A stretch of 64,000 nt of DNA. Origin: an uncultured Ruminococcus sp. (GTDB taxonomy: Bacteria > Bacillota > Clostridia > Oscillospirales > Ruminococcaceae). Where the stretch lies: positions 28,996 to 92,995 of the forward strand of contig CADAGC010000035.1 of NCBI GenBank assembly GCA_902787365.1. Reading direction: 5' to 3'. A program made the translations under genes and the position numbers. Below the pieces are notes generated by a model. The model had not been told where the DNA came from, did not search any database, and worked only from the letters and a program-made list of their open reading frames with translations. Each line of letters opens with the position of its first letter. Position 1 is the first letter of the stretch. Shown here piece after piece: positions 57,260 through 64,000 of this stretch.

Positions 57260-57336
57260 GTGTCCGAAATTTTGGTTACTATTTGACGAGTATGCTCAAA
57301 AAACTAAATATCGGTGCCGACCCGTTTATCGGACAC
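57260..57336. repeat. Inverted repeat GTGTCCGA...TCGGACAC in the cohesin-glucosaminidase divergent region
   Basis: 8-bp arms at 57260-57267 and 57329-57336 around a smaller TTTGA/TCAAA pair. It lies between the two divergent surface genes and may bind a common regulator; otherwise the region 56997-57420 shows only AT-rich sequence. Confidence 0.35.
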
Positions 57337-57420
57337 TAAATGTAGTTGTAACCGTTTTGTAATTATTAAAAAAGCCGTAGTTTCGTTCTATTGTAAACTT
57401 TCTATGAACAATTTTCGCTC

Positions 57421-57449
57421 TTGACAAAAAGCGACACTCCTATTATAAT
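57421..57449 (+). promoter_or_regulatory. Perfect consensus promoter of the dockerin glucosaminidase
   Basis: TTGACA (57421-57426), 17 bases, TATAAT (57444-57449). It excludes any start codon for the protein before about 57456. Confidence 0.8.
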
Positions 57450-57481
57450 AATAAATACACCCCCTCAAAAAAGGGAGATCA

Positions 57482-57514
57482 ATGATAAAAAGCAAGGAAG
57501 TGAGCAGAAAATGA
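57482..57514 (+). CDS. Short upstream reading frame (10 codons) overlapping the glucosaminidase start
   Basis: GGGAG four bases upstream, ATG at 57482, codons for MIKSKEVSRK, TGA at 57512-57514. The stop overlaps the main start as ATGA, the arrangement of translational coupling. Possible leader peptide; expression unproven. Confidence 0.35.
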   Translation: MIKSKEVSRK

Positions 57515-59313
57515 GCCTTATAAGTCGTGCGCTCGGCACGGTAAGCGCATTGGCATTCGCTTTTACACTCTGTCAGGGGCTTGATATCAAAGCATCAGCC
57601 AAGACGGGCGTAGTCACAGCAGATTCTCTCAACGTAAGAACAGGTGCAGGCACCAACAATTCGATAATAACCTCGATAAGCGAGGGCACAAGCGTTACCA
57701 TAAACGGCTCTGCAAGCGATTCGTCGGGGCAGACTTGGTATAAGATAACCGCAAACGGCACGACAGGCTATGTCAGCTCATGGTACATAGATGTAGTTGA
57801 TTCGGGCTCTACTGCTTCATCAAGCAGCACAACTACCACAAAGACTACCACCACCGCTTCAACCGGCATGAGCGACAAGGAATTTGAAAGCTACATGAAG
57901 TCACAGGGCTTCCCCGAGAGCTACAAACCGATGCTCAGGGAGCTTCACAAGGATCACCCCAACTGGATATTCATGGCGCAGAAAACAGGCCTTGACTGGA
58001 ACTACGTGCTCGAAGAAGAGTGCGTGCTTGGCAGAAGCTTAGTTCCCTCATACGCTTTAGATTCGTGGAAGTCGATGAAAGAGGGCGCTTACGACCCTGC
58101 TACCGGCACATGGTACGGCCTTGACGGCAGCTGGGTGCAGGCATCTGACGAGATAATCGCCTACTACTTAGACCCCCGCAATTTCCTTGATGACACTAAC
58201 ATTTTCATGTTTGAAAACCTTTCATACAACCCGAACGTTCACAACATAGAGGGCGTAAAGGCAATACTTGCCGACACCTTTATGAAAGGCAGCTTCACAG
58301 CCCCCGATACAGGCGTTAAGTACAGCTATGCGCAGACGTTTATGGACGCAGCAGCGCAGTCGGGCGTTTCACCCTATCACCTTGCAGCAAGATGCCGCAA
58401 CGAGCAGGGAGTATCGGGCGCACCCCAGTCGCTCGGCACTACCCCGGGTTATGAGGGGTATTACAACTTCTTTGACGTGCAGGCATTTGCCACCGCAAAG
58501 CTCACAGCCGCACAGATGGGCTGCAAATACGCCATGACCACCAACCCCACCTATATGCTCCCCTGGACTAATCAGTACAAGTCGATAGTCGGCGGGTCGA
58601 TATTCTTGGGCACGGGCTACATATCAAAGGAGCAGGACACACTTTACTTACAGAAATTCGATGTTGCCGACGGCGGCAACGGGCTGTTCTTCCACCAGTA
58701 CATGACCTGCATATTCGGTCAGGCAACAGAAGCGGTATCGCTCAAAAACGCCTACTCCGACAAGGTGCTTGCATCTGCTATGGAGTTCAAGATACCCGTA
58801 TACAACAATATGCCCGACACTATATGCTACAAGCCGGGCAGCGAGAACAACAACAATAACTACCTTAAGAGCCTGTCCGTCAAGGGGCAGAAGCTCTCGC
58901 CCACGTTCAGCACATATACGCAGGACTACAAGCTGACAGTTGACAACTCGGTATCGAGCATAAAAGTCAGCGCCGCCACAAGCGACAGCGGTGCAAAGGT
59001 CAGCGGCACGGGCACTAAATCTCTTAAGGTAGGCAATAACACCATAAAGCTCACAGTAACAGCTCCGAGCGGCGTCAAGCGTGTCTACACGCTGACGGTC
59101 ACGAGAAAAGAGGCCGAGAAAAAGACCGTAAAGGGTGATGTGAGCGGCAACGAAAAGCTTGACATTACCGACGCTCTGATGATAATGAAATACTCATCGG
59201 GCAAGACAAAGCTTAGCAAAGATCAGCTGAGTGTTGCCGACTACAACGGCGACAAGGCTGTAAACGTGGTAGATGCTTTATCTATCATGAAGAAGCTTAG
59301 CAAATCGAAATAG
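57511..59313 (+). CDS. Secreted SH3-glucosaminidase with C-terminal dockerin
   Basis: A 600-residue exported wall hydrolase. Order: signal peptide (about 1-30), SH3 domain (about 35-95: SLNVRTGAGTNNSII, GQTWYKITANGTTGYVSSWY), Ser/Thr linker, a glucosaminidase domain (about 125-400: HPNWIFMAQKTGLDWNYVLEEE, SPYHLAARCRNEQGVSG, YYNFFDVQAFA) of the LytD/N-acetylglucosaminidase type, a cadherin-like beta-sandwich (about 425-520), and a dockerin (about 535-600) with DVSGNEKLDITDALMIMK and DYNGDKAVNVVDALSIMK. The dockerin could bind the wall-anchored cohesin encoded divergently, placing a peptidoglycan hydrolase on the surface scaffold. Confidence 0.85.
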   Translation: MSLISRALGTVSALAFAFTLCQGLDIKASAKTGVVTADSLNVRTGAGTNNSIITSISEGTSVTINGSASDSSGQTWYKITANGTTGYVSSWYIDVVDSGSTASSSSTTTTKTTTTASTGMSDKEFESYMKSQGFPESYKPMLRELHKDHPNWIFMAQKTGLDWNYVLEEECVLGRSLVPSYALDSWKSMKEGAYDPATGTWYGLDGSWVQASDEIIAYYLDPRNFLDDTNIFMFENLSYNPNVHNIEGVKAILADTFMKGSFTAPDTGVKYSYAQTFMDAAAQSGVSPYHLAARCRNEQGVSGAPQSLGTTPGYEGYYNFFDVQAFATAKLTAAQMGCKYAMTTNPTYMLPWTNQYKSIVGGSIFLGTGYISKEQDTLYLQKFDVADGGNGLFFHQYMTCIFGQATEAVSLKNAYSDKVLASAMEFKIPVYNNMPDTICYKPGSENNNNNYLKSLSVKGQKLSPTFSTYTQDYKLTVDNSVSSIKVSAATSDSGAKVSGTGTKSLKVGNNTIKLTVTAPSGVKRVYTLTVTRKEAEKKTVKGDVSGNEKLDITDALMIMKYSSGKTKLSKDQLSVADYNGDKAVNVVDALSIMKKLSKSK

Positions 59314-59398
59314 CAGATTACTTTAACTGACCATAACGACCACCTTATAAAGGACTCCCCTCACGAAAACCGCAACCTTTCGTGAGGGGAGAACTTTT

Positions 59399-59431
59399 TA
59401 ATGCATAATGCATAGTGCATAATGCATTATT
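59399..59431. repeat. GCATAAT repeat, copy at 59.4 kb (partial)
   Basis: TAATGCATAATGCATAGTGC and further GCATAAT units without the hairpins of larger copies. The stretch before it (59345-59395) holds a CCCCTCACGAAA/TTTCGTGAGGGG hairpin that should terminate the glucosaminidase transcript. Confidence 0.6.
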
Positions 59432-59502
59432 ATGGGGGGGGATAAGAAAACCGCCTGACTATTCAGACGGTTTATTTCAAATATCTGCGGCAGCGGCATT
59501 GT

Positions 59503-60195
59503 TCACTTCTGCCCATAATATGCATTAGCGCCGTGTTTTCTCAGGTAGTGCTTATCGAGCAGTTCCTGCTGCATAAAGCCTATTTCGGGATTCATTGACT
59601 GGGCGTGGTAGTTCATAAAGGCTACCTCTTCAAGCACAACGGCGTTATGAACGGCGTTTATGCTGTCTGTGCCCCATGTGAACGGCCCGTGGCTCATAAC
59701 CAGCACAGCGGGGATATCGGCAGGGCTCTTGCCCTTAAAAGTCTCGATGATGACTGTGCCTGTTTCCTTTTCATACTCCCCTGCTATCTCCTGCGGGGTC
59801 ATCTTACGGGTGCAGGGAATCTCGCCGTAGAAATAGTCGCCCTGCGTCGTGCCGAGAGGGATTATACCCTTGCCTGCCTGCGCAAACGACGTCGCCCAGC
59901 GGCTATGGGTATGCACGATACCGCCTATATCGCCAAAGGCCTTATAAAGCTCAAGATGCGTAGGCGTATCGCTGGAGGGCTTATACCTGCCCTCAACGAC
60001 CTTGCCCGTTTGCAGGTCAACTACCACCATATCATCAGCGGTCATAGTATCATACTCAACGCCCGAGGGCTTTATGACAACAAGGCCGCTCTCACGGTCT
60101 ATCTCCGAGGCGTTGCCCCAGGTAAATGTCACCAGCCCGTATTTGGGCAGCATAAGATTAGCCTTTAAAACCTTTTCCTTTAACTGTTCAAGCAT
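59503..60195 (-). CDS. araD: L-ribulose-5-phosphate 4-epimerase (AraD-like)
   Basis: Class II aldolase-fold epimerase converting L-ribulose-5-P to D-xylulose-5-P in arabinose use. The 230-residue protein starts at 60195 (AAGGAGAG upstream). Typical AraD features are [39 protein letters not shown], the zinc ligands in [21 protein letters not shown] and the downstream His near AVHNAV. No araA or araB is adjacent, so it is a single-gene unit here. Confidence 0.9.
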   Translation of the reverse strand: MLEQLKEKVLKANLMLPKYGLVTFTWGNASEIDRESGLVVIKPSGVEYDTMTADDMVVVDLQTGKVVEGRYKPSSDTPTHLELYKAFGDIGGIVHTHSRWATSFAQAGKGIIPLGTTQGDYFYGEIPCTRKMTPQEIAGEYEKETGTVIIETFKGKSPADIPAVLVMSHGPFTWGTDSINAVHNAVVLEEVAFMNYHAQSMNPEIGFMQQELLDKHYLRKHGANAYYGQK

Positions 60196-60349
60196 TTTCT
60201 TCTCTCCTTTCATATACTACTATTATACCTCTTTTTTGCAAGCTTTGCAATATGATTTTCTTAGGGTTTTATATTGATTATTTGAGCCCACCGCCTATAA
60301 ATTAACTATGCCGACATATATTATTCACATTTTAGTGCGGCAGATGTAG

Positions 60350-60355
60350 TATAAT
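60350..60355 (+). promoter_or_regulatory. -10 box of the tRNA-Ala gene
   Basis: TATAAT 21 bases before the tRNA; no good -35 element at 17 bases. Confidence 0.4.
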
Positions 60356-60376
60356 ATTACTTGTGAAAAGAATAAT

Positions 60377-60452
60377 GGGGTTATAGCTCAGTTGGTAGAG
60401 CGGTTGCTTCGCATGTAACAGGTCAGGGGTTCGACTCCCCTTAGCTCCACCA
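60377..60452 (+). tRNA. tRNA-Ala (anticodon CGC)
   Basis: 76 nt including encoded CCA. Cloverleaf: acceptor GGGGTTA/TAGCTCC with the G3:U70 pair that identifies alanine tRNA, D stem GCTC/GAGC, anticodon stem GTTGC/GTAAC with loop TTCGCAT (anticodon CGC), T arm GGGG TTCGACT CCCC. Reads GCG codons. Single gene. Confidence 0.95.
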
Positions 60453-60454
60453 AA

Positions 60455-60489
60455 ACCCGCCTCGGCAAAACGCCGGGGCGGGTTTTTTG
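60455..60489 (+). terminator. Terminator of tRNA-Ala
   Basis: CCCGCCTCGGC aaaac GCCGGGGCGGG followed by six T. Confidence 0.9.
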
Positions 60490-60495
60490 TGTTAT

Positions 60496-60702
60496 TCACT
60501 CAATATCTATCGCTTTCTGTATATGTACTGACCCAGTACAGTTCGGATCTTCACAATGAAAATTATTAGAAACACTTCTTATTTCAGAACTCACATCAAA
60601 ATAATGCTTTTTACATACCCCACATAAGATTTTTTCACCACGGCGAAGTCTTTCAATTAAATCATTAGCTTTTGGTGTTTCTATCACTGTATCTCGAACC
60701 AT
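60496..60702 (-). CDS. Small zinc-ribbon protein
   Basis: A 68-residue protein with two Cys pairs (CGVCKKH and CEDPNCTG) in a zinc-ribbon-like spacing, preceded by a helix (KANDLIERLRRGEK). GAGGGG lies before the ATG at 60702; a TTG at 60720 overlapping the Uma2 stop is possible. AT-rich relative to neighbours. Probably co-transcribed with the Uma2 gene; role unknown. Confidence 0.6.
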   Translation of the reverse strand: MVRDTVIETPKANDLIERLRRGEKILCGVCKKHYFDVSSEIRSVSNNFHCEDPNCTGSVHIQKAIDIE

Positions 60703-60716
60703 ATACACACTACCCC

Positions 60717-61259
60717 TCAAAACATCTCATCCACCCTGATACTCACCTCGCCGCCGTAGATACCTACGGGGATAGGCATATCAAAGGTGTATATATTCAG
60801 CTCATACTGGGGCGAGAAGATGTAAACCACGACACGCTCGCTGCCGGGGTCAATTATCCAGTATTCACGCACGCCGCTGCGCTTATAAAGGTCGAGCTTG
60901 CGGGAGTAGTCGTCGGTTGCATTTGTGGAGACTATCTCGATCACGAAATCGGGTGCGCCGTTGTATTTCTGCTTGTCGAACTTGTCGGGGTCGCAGCCGA
61001 TGAAGATATCGGGCTGAACGACGTTCTCATCATCTATCAGAACATCTGTAGGTGCGCTGAAAACCTCGCACTTTCCGCCTTTTGAGAGGATAAAGTTGTC
61101 AAGCTTAGATGTTATCCTCTTTGATATCCTCTGATGCATAATGTTAGGCGCTGCCTGCATCACTACCTCACCATCGAGCAGCTCGCACAGCTCATTTGTT
61201 TCGGGAACGAGGGCTAAGAACTCCTCGGCGGTGTATCTTTTGTTTTCGGTTAATGGCAT
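60717..61259 (-). CDS. Uma2-family (DUF820) PD-(D/E)XK nuclease-like protein
   Basis: A 180-residue protein of the Uma2/DUF820 family: YTAEEFLALVPETNELCELLDGEVV at the N-terminus, VVQPDIFIGCDPDKF with the catalytic Asp, PDFVIEIVSTNATDDYSRKLDLYKRSGVREYWIID with the Glu-x-Ile and downstream Lys, completing the PD-(D/E)XK core. Often multi-copy in genomes and loosely linked to mobile DNA; true function unknown. GGAGG precedes the ATG. Confidence 0.85.
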   Translation of the reverse strand: MPLTENKRYTAEEFLALVPETNELCELLDGEVVMQAAPNIMHQRISKRITSKLDNFILSKGGKCEVFSAPTDVLIDDENVVQPDIFIGCDPDKFDKQKYNGAPDFVIEIVSTNATDDYSRKLDLYKRSGVREYWIIDPGSERVVVYIFSPQYELNIYTFDMPIPVGIYGGEVSIRVDEMF

Positions 61260-61362
61260 AAGTAAGACCTCCTTGCTGTTATATTCTCATTTTCTTATAT
61301 GCATTATACCACAAAGCGAGCAAAAATGCAATAGACACGGCCTGCATAACTATTTTGGGGGC

Positions 61363-61390
61363 AAAAAAAATGCAGCACTTAAAGCGCTGC
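61363..61390 (-). terminator. Terminator of a minus-strand transcript without a recognised gene
   Basis: Minus-strand GCAGCGC tttaa GTGCTGC followed by ATTTTTTTT. Confidence 0.75.
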
Positions 61391-61524
61391 GAAGATAAAA
61401 TAAAAAAACTATGTGTAGAACAAAAGAAAGGAGACAACAAAACGGATGTGATTACAAAATATACCAGCTCATATCAAAGATATAATCAGATCAACGTATC
61501 TGATACACTTTGTAAACTAACATC
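61391..61524 (-). ncRNA. Candidate small RNA with own promoter and terminator
   Basis: The stretch between a minus-strand promoter (61531-61559) and a terminator (61363-61390) holds no convincing reading frame; frames on this strand stop within a dozen codons. The transcript would be about 160 nt. No RNA family recognised. A 60-codon plus-strand frame here is not supported by coding character. Confidence 0.4.
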
Positions 61525-61530
61525 ATATAT

Positions 61531-61559
61531 ATTATAAGTCATTTTAGACCTTTAGTCAA
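61531..61559 (-). promoter_or_regulatory. Promoter of the candidate small RNA
   Basis: Minus-strand TTGACT (61559-61554), 17 bases, TATAAT (61536-61531). The -35 box overlaps the T-run of the preceding terminator. Confidence 0.6.
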
Positions 61560-61589
61560 GAAAAAAGACCGAAATTCTCGTTATTTCGG
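61560..61589 (-). terminator. Probable terminator of the DUF378 gene
   Basis: Minus-strand CCGAAAT aacgaga ATTTCGG followed by TCTTTTTTC. Confidence 0.75.
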
Positions 61590-61666
61590 AAAATTTCGGC
61601 AGTTTACACAAACTTATCACATTTAATTAGGGCGTGTTGACACCGGGAGGTTTTAGCGCCCTGATT

Positions 61667-61767
61667 CTTTGGAAAAAGGGAAAGAAACCGGATAATGCTT
61701 AAGCGGCGCTCAAGCCCGATATACAGCGCCCTGCCGCATTATCCGACTCCCTTCCCTCAGGCCAAAG
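61667..61767. repeat. 101-bp imperfect palindrome after DUF378
   Basis: Two 32-base arms (61667-61698 and 61736-61767), 24 of 32 positions complementary including CGGATAATGC/GCATTATCCG, with an inner GGCGCT/AGCGCC stem (61705-61710, 61725-61730). It ends 3 bases before the DUF378 stop codon. Could be a small mobile repeat or a structured 3' UTR. Confidence 0.65.
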
Positions 61768-61770
61768 GGG

Positions 61771-61977
61771 CTACTCGACGGCCAGTACTCTGCTGTCCTT
61801 AAAGAACAGGCTGATGCACCAGACAGCTGATACAGCCACAAGCGTATAGATTATCCTGCTTATCACCGCTGCCGACCCGCCGAACAGAAACGCCACAAGG
61901 TCAAAGCGGAAAATACCGATAAGTCCCCAGTTGATACCGCCGATGACCAGCAGCGCAAGTGCTATTCTATCAAGCAT
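61771..61977 (-). CDS. DUF378 small membrane protein
   Basis: A 68-residue protein with two membrane helices; the INWGLIGIFRFDLVAFLFG stretch between them is the DUF378 hallmark. The ATG at 61977 follows AAGGGAA. Function unknown; single gene followed by a large palindrome and a terminator. Confidence 0.85.
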   Translation of the reverse strand: MLDRIALALLVIGGINWGLIGIFRFDLVAFLFGGSAAVISRIIYTLVAVSAVWCISLFFKDSRVLAVE

Positions 61978-62215
61978 TCTATCATTCCCTTTCAATGTTT
62001 TTTGCCGATGCTTTCGGCGTGATATTATTATGGGCAGCCAAAACGGTATTATGCATTTTTATTTTTGAAAATTTTGTTCACGCAGGTATATTTGCAAAAA
62101 TGGCCGTCACCTACGCATCGGCAGGCAGCGGCAGGACGTTTGGAGCAAGAAGACGTGGCAGGCATCAGAGGACGAGCTGAAAGCCCGAAAGGAAGCCGAA
62201 GCGGCGTCTAAGCCT

Positions 62216-62932
62216 GTGGTGAATAGTAAGGAGCAGGCGAAGGAGCTGGAGGCAAGGGTGCTTGACAAATCGGGGGAAAGTGGTATAATAGATACAACTC
62301 TAAAAATGTCTGCAAGCATTCAGCAGCCGCCTAATTTTAGCAAATATGCTGTTAAAGAAGATCATGAAACAGTCGAAAGGGTTAAAAATACTATTATCGA
62401 AAAGCTCGGAATACCTAAATCGGATGTGGATTTAACTGGAATTAAAAATGCAGATGTTCTTGAGCCTTTTGTAAATCAGTTAGTGAGAATACAAAAAGAG
62501 ACTGAAATGAGCTTCCCTGCAATAGCAGCTACAGAGATCATCGACGGAGACCCTTGTTGTATTGCTGGATTTAAGCCCTTTGAAAACAGACTTTATATAT
62601 CAAGTAGATTCTTTAATAGTAAAGAGGCGTTGCTTGACACAATGAAAGACTGGGTACAGAAAGGTGTTCTTCCAAAACAAGCAAAGACTATTAGGTATCT
62701 TGCAGAACACGAGGCGGCGCATATCAGAATACCAGAAGCAGTATTAAATAATTCTGAGGCTCTTAATATATATAGAGCTTTTAAGAATTCATCATATTTA
62801 AATCAAAACAGTATTAGTAGTATCTATGAGTTTTATGCAGATAGTGTTGCGTGTCACAGAATTTCACCAAGTAAATTACCAAAAGAAATGATAAAGGCTA
62901 TAGATTATTTAGAGAAAGAAGGGGTATCATGA
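62216..62932 (+). pseudogene. 5'-truncated phage/polymorphic-toxin-type protein with HEAAH metalloprotease-like domain
   Basis: The visible frame has a GTG at 62216 but stays open upstream to about 62050, reading QRQDVWSKKTWQASEDELKA and then AT-rich sequence with no start, so the N-terminal part is missing. LEARVLDKSGESGII is, from memory, a junction common in phage minor-capsid proteins carrying C-terminal toxin domains. The C-terminal domain (about 55-238) contains RYLAEHEAAHIRIP, an HExxH zinc-peptidase-type motif, and YEFYADSVACHR, whose Glu could be a third ligand. AT-rich compared with neighbours. It overlaps the next gene by ATGA. I read it as a toxin domain left behind after loss of its carrier; activity unknown. 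Confidence 0.5.
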
Positions 62933-63135
62933 TTGGAAAACATACTTGTTTACGATGTAAGAATTATATTGATACAGATACAGCCGAAAATGGTGAATTT
63001 GGTTATTGTAGAGCATATCCGAATGGTATTCCTGATACAGTCTATGCTTTTATGCATCATTGGGATACACCAAAAGACTGTAACAACGGTATAGGTTTTG
63101 AGCCTAAAGAGAATAGTGACAAACCGTCTGAATAA
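62929..63135 (+). CDS. Small Cys-containing protein, putative immunity partner
   Basis: A 68-residue protein with HTCLRCKNY at the N-terminus, YCRAYPNG in the middle and DCNNGIGFEP at the end; the four Cys could bind zinc. Its ATG overlaps the stop of the HEAAH-domain gene, the usual toxin-immunity arrangement, and it shares the AT-rich composition. No family recognised; immunity function is inference from position. Confidence 0.55.
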   Translation: MIGKHTCLRCKNYIDTDTAENGEFGYCRAYPNGIPDTVYAFMHHWDTPKDCNNGIGFEPKENSDKPSE

Positions 63136-63151
63136 TCAGGCGGTTTTCTTA
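63119..63151 (+). terminator. Terminator of the toxin/immunity pair
   Basis: AAACCGTCTGA ataa TCAGGCGGTTTT followed by CTTAT; it overlaps the immunity stop region. Confidence 0.8.
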
Positions 63152-63213
63152 TACCCATTTTAGGGGTGCCGACTCTTACCCCTTACTTCTCCCCTCTTAC
63201 CTCTAAACCGCAA

Positions 63214-63242
63214 ACCCCCCCGACACCAAACGATGCCGGGGG
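63214..63242 (-). terminator. Terminator of the PFOR gene
   Basis: Minus-strand CCCCCCGGCATCG tttgg TGTCGGGGGGG followed by TTTGCGG. Confidence 0.75.
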
Positions 63243-63259
63243 GAAAACTAACTATTCAA

Positions 63260-64000
<741 letters not shown>

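Noticed and set aside
61355-61537. Plus-strand frame of 60 codons between Uma2 and DUF378
   Set aside because: It runs through a minus-strand terminator, lacks a fitting ribosome site and has no coding character.
60377-63151. Integrated element at tRNA-Ala
   Set aside because: No integrase and no repeat of the tRNA 3' end was seen downstream; the AT-rich genes there look like separate small acquisitions.

Overview
The window looks like a chromosomal segment of an anaerobic, spore-forming, cellulosome-bearing Clostridia member close to Ruminococcus (Oscillospiraceae). The evidence is a wall-anchored cohesin protein beside a dockerin-bearing wall hydrolase, a dockerin relic, sporulation and germination genes (YpeB, SleB-type hydrolase, SpoIID/LytB protein), pyruvate:ferredoxin oxidoreductase, and sortase-type NPxTG tails. 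Housekeeping genes have balanced base composition; a few islands (about 4.6-5.1, 52.7-53.2, 60.5-60.7 and 62.2-63.1 kb) are distinctly AT-rich and look transferred. Genus placement is inference from content only.

Layout. 0-5 kb: N-terminal part of a sensor protein, a sortase-anchored surface protein, the RNase P RNA gene between two inverted copies of a MITE-like element, a deletion-scarred dockerin gene and a lone DUF2019 gene. 5-12 kb: DUF3048 lipoprotein, LCP wall-polymer transferase with calcium-loop tail, solitary type IV pilin-like gene, GH13 glucosidase, asparaginase. 12-23 kb: membrane protein, Asp23-FakA pair, acetyltransferase, phosphoesterase, ilvE, HU plus histone-H1-like operon, maf. 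23-32 kb: frameshifted zinc-ribbon gene, SpoIID/LytB, SleB-type hydrolase, class B sortase, CinA C-terminal domain, thiI, cysteine desulfurase, ypeB. 32-40 kb: carbohydrate-binding beta-helix protein, DUF4956 and VTC proteins behind two matching promoters with CTTTA direct repeats, then a coiled-coil membrane protein and an OmpR-type two-component system. 40-46 kb: cobalamin-riboswitch operon of six reading frames. 46-53 kb: SPFH/Arc operon, membrane protein, lipoprotein, a split valS, a BrnT/BrnA toxin-antitoxin pair. 53-64 kb: M23 peptidase, lipoprotein, wall-anchored cohesin, dockerin glucosaminidase, araD, tRNA-Ala, Uma2 and zinc-ribbon genes, DUF378, an orphan phage-type toxin domain with a putative immunity gene, and the C-terminal part of PFOR.

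How parts fit. The class B sortase and the NPKTG, NPKTS and NPQTG tails suggest one anchoring pathway for three surface proteins. The wall-anchored cohesin and the adjacent dockerin glucosaminidase suggest cohesin-dockerin docking used on a wall-remodelling enzyme. The 40-46 kb operon combines two DUF4430-type proteins, an alpha/alpha-barrel protein and a complete ECF transporter under a cobalamin riboswitch; the barrel plus DUF4430 combination recalls the two domains of animal intrinsic factor, so I read it as a surface corrinoid-capture and import system. It is the best candidate for an under-described system here. The second is the VTC/DUF4956/beta-helix module with its duplicated activator-type promoters.

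Caveat: three genes (valS, the zinc-ribbon gene, and the barrel/DUF4430 pair) carry apparent frame breaks. They could be real lesions or assembly errors; I cannot tell from one sequence.
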